From assembly GCA_964444885.1 (NCBI GenBank), contig CAYUIZ010000170.1, forward strand, positions 1 to 5,240: a DNA stretch of 5,240 bases, given 5' to 3'. Position numbers and translations under genes: made by a program. How positions within the stretch are numbered: position 1 is the stretch's first letter; each line of letters begins with the position of its first letter. Shown here in pieces: positions 1 through 5,240 of this stretch. The notes under the pieces are model-generated. The model made no database searches. It saw only the letters and a program-made list of their open reading frames with translations, and had not been told where the DNA came from. The stretch comes from CAYRGQ01 sp964444885. Lineage in GTDB: Bacteria; Bacteroidota; Bacteroidia; Sphingobacteriales; Sphingobacteriaceae.

Positions 1-324
1 GTCCATCGGCGGGATATGCATCAGCACCCACACACGGGCTAACCGCGCCAACGACCAATCTCTTATGATAAGGGGTATGTCATTCGGGCCGATGCCACGA
101 ATCAATCCCGCGGAAACCAACCGCTCTGCATTTTTTATTTTTCGGGGTAACGTAGCGAATACCCGTGCCAATCGGCCGGGAACTGGATTTGCGGCAATTT
201 GGCGTACTTCCTCCGCCAATACATTCCATTCCTCCTCGCTTACCTGCTGTCTGATCAGGTCAGCAATGAACCCGTCCTTGACGGTATGCTGCCCTACTAC
301 TCCCCCAGCCTTCAAATCATCCAT
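1..324 (-). CDS. eboA: EboA-like protein, N-terminal part (runs off left edge)
   Basis: The first 108 codons of a gene that leaves the window without a stop codon. The ATG at 324-322 is the first possible start, because an in-frame TAG lies at 351-349. No convincing ribosome binding site precedes it. The visible protein is soluble and mostly helical, with no signal peptide. From memory of the EboA family I recognise three elements in order: an acidic helix with EEEWNVLAEEV (residues 30-40), a short FATLPRKI segment (about 81-88 in from the visible end's reverse, near the middle), and the final WSLARLARVWVLMHIPP, which resembles the family's W-x-x-x-x-L-A-R-V-W-x-L-x-x-x-P signature. Ebo genes usually stand together (eboA-F: TatD-like hydrolase, UbiA-type prenyltransferase, dehydroquinate synthase-like protein, TIM-barrel protein, phosphodiesterase-like protein). 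In cyanobacteria the cluster is linked to export of a scytonemin precursor to the periplasm; EboA's own biochemical role is unknown. If the call is right, more ebo genes should lie to the left. The family call rests on motif memory, not on an alignment; the coding call is firmer. Confidence 0.62.
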   Translation of the reverse strand, partial: MDDLKAGGVVGQHTVKDGFIADLIRQQVSEEEWNVLAEEVRQIAANPVPGRLARVFATLPRKIKNAERLVSAGLIRGIGPNDIPLIIRDWSLARLARVWVLMHIPPMD

Positions 325-348
325 GGTTATTCTATACGCTTTTTGGTG

Positions 349-404
349 CTAATTGCCGCCGCTGGGCGTTCTAAAAAAGATCCGTGCCTGAGCGTAGCAA
401 TTAG
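349..404 (-). repeat. Nested inverted repeat (possible leader hairpin or operator) before the eboA-like gene
   Basis: Perfect 8-base arms CTAATTGC (349-356) and GCAATTAG (397-404) enclose a second perfect 4-base pair of arms, CGCT (360-363) and AGCG (391-394). Inside that is a third, GGC (365-367) with GCC (386-388), and a small TCT/AGA pair (370-372 with 378-380) around a run of A on the plus strand. The arms stack on one axis with small internal loops, so transcript from the minus strand could fold into one imperfect hairpin of about 56 bases. It ends 24 bases before the eboA-like start codon. The run of six T (minus strand) lies in the loop and not after the stem, so it is not a normal intrinsic terminator. 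It could be a structured leader, a protein-binding operator, or chance; I know no named riboswitch with this shape. Confidence 0.4.
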
Positions 405-407
405 GTT

Positions 408-415
408 CAAACTTA
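408..415 (-). promoter_or_regulatory. Candidate Bacteroidota-type -7 promoter element for the eboA-like gene
   Basis: The minus strand reads TAAGTTTG here, an exact match to the Bacteroidota -7 consensus TAnnTTTG. It lies in the only sizeable intergenic gap of the window, in the direction of the eboA-like gene, and would give a leader of roughly 75-80 bases. No TTG stands at the usual 19-21 base spacing upstream, so only half of the consensus is present; a TTG at the GTTGG further upstream is too far away. A six-base match has a few percent chance of occurring in a gap this size, and the call means little if the host is not a member of the Bacteroidota. Confidence 0.35.
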
Positions 416-501
416 CGACTTTTTCAAGTATTGTCATCGGGCCAACGCGTGAATATCGCAGTAATGTGACGTAGAGGCATGCGAATCTGAACAAGTTACC
501 G

Positions 502-3339
502 CTAATTTCCGGATTTGGAAACTAGCACGTAACTGCCGGGCTTAAGCGCGTAGCGCAAAAAGCCCGCTTTCGGACCCAAGTTCGTGATGGCTTCATGTTC
601 GGCGACATGCAACGCATCCTCCGGCAATACTTCCAGAATAGCCGTGCTATTGGGCGGCACGGTCAGCTCAAGGCTCAGCTGGCCGTCTTCCCGAGACCAA
701 GCCGATTCGATGGTACCCACCGGCGATTCGTACGACGCCTTCGCCCACTTCAGGTCGGTGGCGCTTGCTGCGGGTGGCCGCACGGTAAATTGCCGGAAAC
801 CGGGATGCGCAGGATCACGCTTGATGCCCGCTACCCCATCCACGTACCACGCACCCGGATATAGATACGAGCTATGCAGCAGGGAGTGCCCCGGCAAGTC
901 CATTTCCCACATTTCCCACAAGGTGGTCGCGTCATTGTCACGCATGTAGCCCCAGCTTGGGTAGGCCGTTTTTGACACCATACTGTAAATCAGATCGTTT
1001 CGACCCTCTTCGCGCAAAAATTTGAACAGCAGAGCCCCACCGGTGATGCCCGCATGAATGTGTCCCTTTCGGACGTCGAGGATTTCTTTTTCCAACCGGG
1101 CGACCACATCGTCCCGCAGGTGTGGCGGCACTACCTCCGCCAGTAACACCGCAGCCAGGATGGCCATCGAGCCATCGACATAGCTATGATCGGCCGCTTG
1201 GTAAAAGCGTTCGTGTATCGCTTTGGCGGTACGGCTTGCTTGTTGCTCCCATTGGGTGGCCTGGTCTGCGCGCCCGATCACTCGTGCCGCTTTGGCGGCC
1301 GTACGTAGGTTGAACACATAATACGCGTTATTCAGACATAAGGTTTCGGGCGAATCGTTATTCATGCCCTCGGCATTAGCGTTAGGCCATAGCCAATCGC
1401 CCAAAAAGTCCCATTGTCCGCCAAAACGTTGCAATACGTCGCCTTTGGTGTTGGAATGCAGGAAATCTAGCCAGCCTTGCATGAGCTCAAAATTCTTAGC
1501 CAAGACCTGCTCATCGCCATAGTGTTGGTACATAAACCAGGGCAGGGTGACAACAATGCCACCCCAAGCCGGCCCACCTCCACCCCAATACGTAGGGGCG
1601 GTGTGCGGTACCACGCCGTTGCCGAGCAACCGTCCGCTCGTCACTTGCTTGCGGGCATAGTTCGTATCGAGCATGTTGCCGACCATGGGCTCCGTGCCCT
1701 GCACATCGCGCCAGTCTTCCATCCATTTCGTATAAAATGCGCCGAGCTGATAATTGAACATACCGGTTTCACTCGTAGCGTGTGCATCGCCGCCGTATCC
1801 CATACGTTCGCGTTGCGGGCAATCGACGATAAATCCGCCGAGCGAGAGGTTCTCAAAAGTCCAGCGAACGCGGTCGTAAATCCAGTTTTGCAACGGGTCG
1901 GAGGTTTCGAAGCGCGTGGCGTTCTGGTAATTCGTCCGGATCATCCAACCGCGGATGTCGTCCAGTTCGGGTGCTTCAGATAGGCCGTGGATGGTGACCC
2001 AACGACCGGAGCTATAGTTAAATCGGTTGCGGAACATGCCTTCTCCCTTCTCCCCGAGCACGTAGGCGCTGTGCAGGTTGAAGGTCATATCGTCCTGCTC
2101 CCGTTCGGAATATTGAAACCGGATGGTATCGCCTGGCTTGCCCTGGAGGCTGACCTCAGTCCAGCCCGCGAAATTAACGCCCATATCCACGCGGTACGAG
2201 CCGTCGGGCCGGACCTCGATGCCCACGGGACGCAATTCATCAAAGAGGCGGTTGCCTTCTACCTGCTGGGCTGATAAGGTGAGCTGGGGAGCATATTCGG
2301 TAGCCGGTTTCCAATGGGTTTCGTCGCAAGTCAGGGTGTTCCAGTCCGCAATTTCCCTGCGTGCATCCCAAATCTCCCCGCCCATCTGGCGGAAATCCCA
2401 TTTGCCGAGCAAGCGGTTGGGGCTCGGATGTGTTTTCCACGACGCGTCGGTACGGACGCTGGCCAGGGCCTTAGCATCCGCCGCCGGGGTTTTTTCGCGG
2501 TATATATCCACCTGCGCGGTGACGATGGGCGTCAGCGGCCGGTCGTCATGGAGGATATATCCAGGAAAAATCGACCACGATGTACCCAACCAAATGGCAA
2601 TCACATTATCGCCCCGCTTGAGTTCGCCTGCGATGTCATAAGCGACATATCGCGCGCGCTTCGTATGGTCCGTCACGGCAGGTTCCATGACGTCCTCGCC
2701 GATGCGCTTGCCGTTGACGAACAACTCATGGTAGCCTACCGAAGCAAGGAACAGCATGGCTTTGCCGGGCTTCTGCGCCAGCCTGACCGTTTTCCTGAAC
2801 CATGGGTCTTGGATGTTGTTGTCCGGCGCTGTCCGGTCATAGATTTCGTCAGACCCTATCCATTTAGCGGTCCATTCGGCTTGGCCAAACAAACCTGTGC
2901 TCCAATGTGCCGGCTTGCTCCATTTCGAGACGGTGCCGCGCTCATCCTTCACTTGCACTTTCCAGTGATAAGTCCTGTCAGACACTAAATTCTTGCCTGC
3001 ATAAGCAATGTGCTGCATCGCATCCGAATCGACCCAGCCACTATCCCATATATCGCCATGATGGCGCTTCAGTGCTTTTTCGGTCGATGCCACGAGAATT
3101 CGGTACGCGGTCTGAGCTTGGCCGTAGGCGCTGGGATTATTTGCTTCCACGATCCACCCGAAGCGAGGCGCCGGATTGTCCAGGCCTTGGGGATTTTCGA
3201 GATACTCCAAGCGAAGTTTGGCCGGCACGACGGAGCTTGCCATCGCGGACCTCGACATTCCCATTGCCATCAGGGTTAAACATAAAATCGGGATGCAAAT
3301 TCCACCGAGATGTCGTGCTCTTAGTTGTTTCTTAACCAT
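502..3339 (-). CDS. Secreted alpha-L-rhamnosidase, glycoside hydrolase family 78
   Basis: A complete 945-residue inverting exo-enzyme of family GH78, which removes terminal alpha-L-rhamnose from glycosides or polysaccharides. Residues 1-35 form a Sec signal peptide (basic KKQLRARH, hydrophobic 11-28, likely cleavage after AMA at 33-35). Next come an N-terminal fibronectin-like domain (about 38-150, with LEYLENPQGLDNPAPRFGW), the Bac_rhamnosid_N beta-sandwich (about 178-330, with FLASVGYHELFVNGKRIGE), a further beta domain (about 368-465), the alpha/alpha-barrel (about 475-835) and a C-terminal beta-sandwich (about 838-945). The hallmark DCPQRERMGYGGD at 506-518 supplies D506, E511 and D518, which match D567, E572 and D579 of Bacillus sp. 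GL1 RhaB by spacing. TTLWE at 805-809 supplies E809, the expected catalytic base (RhaB E841). Length is normal and there is no break. The start is the only one giving the full signal peptide. It lies 42 bases after the GH5 gene, with only a distant purine-rich stretch (GAAGAAAG) as ribosome binding site. Family is certain; the substrate is not known. Confidence 0.96.
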   Translation of the reverse strand: MVKKQLRARHLGGICIPILCLTLMAMGMSRSAMASSVVPAKLRLEYLENPQGLDNPAPRFGWIVEANNPSAYGQAQTAYRILVASTEKALKRHHGDIWDSGWVDSDAMQHIAYAGKNLVSDRTYHWKVQVKDERGTVSKWSKPAHWSTGLFGQAEWTAKWIGSDEIYDRTAPDNNIQDPWFRKTVRLAQKPGKAMLFLASVGYHELFVNGKRIGEDVMEPAVTDHTKRARYVAYDIAGELKRGDNVIAIWLGTSWSIFPGYILHDDRPLTPIVTAQVDIYREKTPAADAKALASVRTDASWKTHPSPNRLLGKWDFRQMGGEIWDARREIADWNTLTCDETHWKPATEYAPQLTLSAQQVEGNRLFDELRPVGIEVRPDGSYRVDMGVNFAGWTEVSLQGKPGDTIRFQYSEREQDDMTFNLHSAYVLGEKGEGMFRNRFNYSSGRWVTIHGLSEAPELDDIRGWMIRTNYQNATRFETSDPLQNWIYDRVRWTFENLSLGGFIVDCPQRERMGYGGDAHATSETGMFNYQLGAFYTKWMEDWRDVQGTEPMVGNMLDTNYARKQVTSGRLLGNGVVPHTAPTYWGGGGPAWGGIVVTLPWFMYQHYGDEQVLAKNFELMQGWLDFLHSNTKGDVLQRFGGQWDFLGDWLWPNANAEGMNNDSPETLCLNNAYYVFNLRTAAKAARVIGRADQATQWEQQASRTAKAIHERFYQAADHSYVDGSMAILAAVLLAEVVPPHLRDDVVARLEKEILDVRKGHIHAGITGGALLFKFLREEGRNDLIYSMVSKTAYPSWGYMRDNDATTLWEMWEMDLPGHSLLHSSYLYPGAWYVDGVAGIKRDPAHPGFRQFTVRPPAASATDLKWAKASYESPVGTIESAWSREDGQLSLELTVPPNSTAILEVLPEDALHVAEHEAITNLGPKAGFLRYALKPGSYVLVSKSGN

Positions 3340-3358
3340 CGGTATTCAATAAAATCAT
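3332..3358 (-). promoter_or_regulatory. Mini-ORF overlapping the rhamnosidase start (possible translational coupling)
   Basis: In the 42-base gap after the GH5 gene, an ATG at 3358-3356 follows the purine-rich GAAGAAAG. It opens an eight-codon frame whose TAA (3334-3332) lies just past the rhamnosidase ATG (3339-3337), in another frame. The best ribosome-binding-like stretch of the gap is thus placed for the mini-ORF rather than for the rhamnosidase. Ribosomes ending here could restart at the rhamnosidase codon. The peptide is probably meaningless, and the arrangement may be chance. Confidence 0.2.
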
Positions 3359-3381
3359 CTTTCTTCGTCTGTCTGTTCCGG

Positions 3382-4521
3382 CTACACGAATTTGCGTAGC
3401 AATTCGAGCATTTTTCGGTCGAGCCGATGCCCGTACCAGTCTTCGTAATCCACATCTTTCCGTCCTGAGTTGAGGATGCCGAATGTTCCATCAAACTCCC
3501 ACAGGGCGAAGCCAATGCCGTGGTCGGTCAGTATGGAAAACATGTCGTCCATCCACGCAAGAGCCACGTCATGGGGCGTCTCTTTCCATGCACCGCATTC
3601 GCCGCAATGCACGCCCACGCCCTGGTTGGCAAGGGCGATCCACGGGGCAAATTGTTCGCGGAGCCATGCTTTATCCTGTACGACGCCGTTGTCAATGCTG
3701 GGCCACGTCACCTCGGGAAGCGTGTCGGGATGCTGAAACACCCAAGGCGCCTTGTAATGCGACACGAGGCCGGGCGCATAGCCTCGACAACTTTGCGCAA
3801 CCTCCAAGTCAGCAATATTATCGATGACCTGGGTGCCAATGTTGTTGCCGTCGGCGATCACCAAGTGGCGCGGATTTGCCATGCGGATGGTGTCAAATCC
3901 TTTGACGATCAGGTTTCGGTATAGATCCTTCGGTACGGCGCTACGGCGGGAAAACTGGTCGTTCATGTCTTCGCGAAAGCAAGGCTCGTTAAGCAAGTCG
4001 AAGCTGACCTGCGCGCGGGTTTTGCTCCGCAGGAGCTTGGCCCAATACCCCCAGTGAAACAGGAAAGCTTCCATGGCTTCGGCATCATGCCATAGGTTGT
4101 AGGGCTCTTCAAAACCCGCGTTGACGCAAAAGCCGGGTGCGCGGTGCAGATTGAGGCTAACGTGCAGCCCCTGCCTATTGGCCGCCTCCACGACGGCGAG
4201 AATTTCGTGCACCCGCTCGACACTGATGCGCACGACCTCCTCGGGCAAAATGGGCCGGGATCGGTCAAACTCCACATAGTATGGATAAGCCATGGGCACC
4301 CGCACGAAATCAAACCCCCAGTCGGCCATCCAGCGAAAATGCTCCTCCGTACTGTGTTGCCGTCTCATCCTGGGATCCGGGTTGAAAAAATCGAGCAGGT
4401 TGAAGCCCTTCCATCGAGGCAATCGGCTGATGGACGTACGTTCGGCCCTTAAAACCTCGGGCATCATGGACGAACTTGCTACCAGCAGACCCGCCCGTTT
4501 TATCATCTCACGTCTATGCAT
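3382..4521 (-). CDS. Exported glycoside hydrolase family 5 protein (cellulase-like TIM barrel)
   Basis: A complete 379-residue retaining glycosidase of clan GH-A. The N-terminus MHRREMIKRAG is followed by a short, weakly hydrophobic stretch ending near LRA (24-26). This looks like a twin-arginine signal, although the hydrophobic part is modest. The barrel begins at RWKGFNLLDFF (36-46). Conserved GH5 residues are all visible: R74 (FVRVP), H126 (NLHRAPG), N178-E179 (LLNEP, the acid/base), H255-Y256 (VSHYKAPW), E308 (VHCGECG, the nucleophile) and W341 (ALWEFDG). An active enzyme is therefore expected. GH5 covers endo- and exo-beta-glucanases, mannanases, beta-glucosidases and others, and I cannot assign a subfamily or substrate. 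An unusual detail is C309 directly after the nucleophile, giving a CGEC motif with C306. The ATG at 4521 is overlapped by a preceding TAA (TAATG) and keeps the twin arginine; no good Shine-Dalgarno stands at normal distance. The gene lies 44 bases after the DUF1501 gene and 42 before the rhamnosidase, suggesting a shared transcript. Confidence 0.93.
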   Translation of the reverse strand: MHRREMIKRAGLLVASSSMMPEVLRAERTSISRLPRWKGFNLLDFFNPDPRMRRQHSTEEHFRWMADWGFDFVRVPMAYPYYVEFDRSRPILPEEVVRISVERVHEILAVVEAANRQGLHVSLNLHRAPGFCVNAGFEEPYNLWHDAEAMEAFLFHWGYWAKLLRSKTRAQVSFDLLNEPCFREDMNDQFSRRSAVPKDLYRNLIVKGFDTIRMANPRHLVIADGNNIGTQVIDNIADLEVAQSCRGYAPGLVSHYKAPWVFQHPDTLPEVTWPSIDNGVVQDKAWLREQFAPWIALANQGVGVHCGECGAWKETPHDVALAWMDDMFSILTDHGIGFALWEFDGTFGILNSGRKDVDYEDWYGHRLDRKMLELLRKFV

Positions 4522-4532
4522 TATCCGTGCAT
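4521..4532 (-). promoter_or_regulatory. Three-codon mini-ORF ending in TAATG at the GH5 start
   Basis: An ATG at 4532-4530 opens the frame Met-His-Gly-stop. The final A of its TAA (4523-4521) is the first A of the GH5 start codon. This is the TAATG overlap typical of translational coupling, but with an extremely short upstream frame. A few bases further upstream there is also an ATG-TGA start-stop pair (minus strand, within 4539-4545) preceded by AGGTAG. The GH5 gene itself lacks a well-placed ribosome binding site. It may be coincidence. Confidence 0.2.
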
Positions 4533-4565
4533 TTAGGTCACATTCTACCTACTCAATCCCGTTAA

Positions 4566-5240
4566 CTACCCAAAAAACTCCAATTCAGCCTCGTGCACCC
4601 CGTCCGGCGTCGTATAAAACGGCCTGCCTTCCACCATGGCATGCTTTTGCTGGTCGATTCCTAGCGCGTGGTATATGGACTGGTGTATTCGTTCGACGCG
4701 GATGGGCTTTTCAATCGTTTTGCAGGGCCGTTCGTCGGCGGTCTGGCCATACACAAACCCTTTTTTGACGCCTCCGCCGAACATCAACATGGAACAGCCA
4801 TCCGTAAAGTGGCGATGCATGCCATAGTTTTTGATGTCGTGAATCACGTCGGGCTGGTCAACCTGGTGTAGCACTTCCGCCCCCGGCCGCCCTTCCATCA
4901 CCATGTCGCGGCTAAATTCGCTGGCGAGCACGATCAACGTGCGGTCCAGCCGTCCGGACTTATCGAGGTCTTTAATTAACTGGGCGATGGGCGCGTCAAT
5001 CAGTTGCTTCATGTCGCGGGCACGGACATGCCCATTTTCGTGGGTATCCCAACCCATGAACGGCTCATATTCGGTCGTCACGCTGATGAATCGAGCGCCT
5101 TGCTCGGTGAGGCGGCGCGCCATGAGGCAGCCCAAGCCGAATTTCCCGGTATTGTACTTGTCAAAACTCTCCTTGGGCTCGTCATTCAGGTCGAAAGCTT
5201 TTGCCTCGGGCGACTTCAGCAGCATATACGCTTGCTCCAT
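4566..5240 (-). CDS. DUF1501 family protein, C-terminal part (runs off right edge)
   Basis: The last 224 residues of a DUF1501 protein (PF07394). These belong to the alkaline phosphatase/arylsulfatase-like superfamily, are often Tat-exported and are abundant in Planctomycetota, Verrucomicrobiota and some Bacteroidota. Counted from the edge, visible landmarks are the LMARRLTEQGARFISV helix-strand (39-54), GWDTHENG (63-70, likely metal-site Asp and His), the LDRTLIVLASEFSRD strand and loop (98-112, the place of the usual SEFGR motif), an MHRHFTDG segment (141-148, equivalent to the family's GRDHW-type His motif), FGGGVKKGFVYGQTAD (154-169), and the closing SIYHALGID (188-196). Family members are usually about 450-490 residues, so roughly half is missing; the Met at the very edge is probably internal. 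No substrate is established for the family, and DUF1501 genes often sit beside DUF1549/DUF1553 (PSD1-type cytochrome) genes, which may lie to the right here. The short gap to the GH5 gene suggests co-transcription. Confidence 0.9.
   Translation of the reverse strand: MEQAYMLLKSPEAKAFDLNDEPKESFDKYNTGKFGLGCLMARRLTEQGARFISVTTEYEPFMGWDTHENGHVRARDMKQLIDAPIAQLIKDLDKSGRLDRTLIVLASEFSRDMVMEGRPGAEVLHQVDQPDVIHDIKNYGMHRHFTDGCSMLMFGGGVKKGFVYGQTADERPCKTIEKPIRVERIHQSIYHALGIDQQKHAMVEGRPFYTTPDGVHEAELEFFG

Noticed and set aside
373..378. Run of six T on the minus strand after the rhamnosidase gene, as an intrinsic terminator
   Set aside because: The run lies in the loop of the inverted repeat instead of after a GC-rich stem, and no other stem directly precedes it.
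65..474. Plus-strand open frames at 65-352 and 199-474
   Set aside because: They are antisense to the eboA-like coding region, their translations resemble no family, and the minus-strand frame gives a protein with recognisable motifs.
424..480. An 18-codon minus-strand frame starting 21 bases after the rhamnosidase stop
   Set aside because: It has no ribosome binding site, no recognisable peptide feature, and a length expected by chance.
1477..2988. Several long open frames on the plus strand opposite the rhamnosidase gene (for example 1477-1983, 2123-2641, 2314-2988)
   Set aside because: They lie fully antisense to a gene with clear domain structure and catalytic motifs, show no recognisable family features and overlap each other in different frames.
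3271..3300. Lipoprotein signal around Cys20 of the rhamnosidase
   Set aside because: The residues before the Cys (IPIL) do not fit a lipobox, while AMA at 33-35 gives a good ordinary signal peptidase site.
3470..4768. Plus-strand open frames opposite the GH5 and DUF1501 genes
   Set aside because: They are shadows of well-supported minus-strand genes, with no family motif of their own.

Overview
The window holds four genes, all read leftwards on the minus strand. In transcription order they are the 3' part of a DUF1501 protein gene (4566-5240, cut by the right edge), a complete family 5 glycoside hydrolase gene (3382-4521), a complete family 78 alpha-L-rhamnosidase gene (502-3339), and the 5' part of an eboA-like gene (1-324, cut by the left edge). 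No tRNA, rRNA, CRISPR array, insertion sequence or phage gene is visible.

The first three genes are separated by 44 and 42 bases with no visible terminator or promoter, so they look like one transcription unit. Both glycosidases keep their expected catalytic residues and carry N-terminal export signals: Sec-type on the rhamnosidase and a twin-arginine-like one on the GH5. DUF1501 proteins belong to the alkaline phosphatase/sulfatase-like superfamily and are often exported. The simplest reading is an envelope or extracellular module acting on a rhamnose-containing plant, algal or bacterial glycan. The actual substrate cannot be read from the sequence.

A 177-base gap (325-501) separates the rhamnosidase from the eboA-like gene. 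It contains an exact match to the Bacteroidota -7 promoter consensus TAnnTTTG. Right after it comes a nested inverted repeat (349-404), which may be a leader hairpin or an operator. The eboA-like gene therefore probably starts a separate unit that continues beyond the left edge, possibly the rest of an ebo cluster.

Organism: DUF1501 proteins, large secreted GH78 enzymes, this GH5 type and ebo genes together point to Bacteroidota or the Verrucomicrobiota/Planctomycetota group. The weak Shine-Dalgarno sequences and the TAnnTTTG match lean towards Bacteroidota, but the window does not settle it. The gene families themselves are known. The least explained parts are the eboA leader, the mini-ORFs overlapping both glycosidase starts, and the substrate of the three-gene module.
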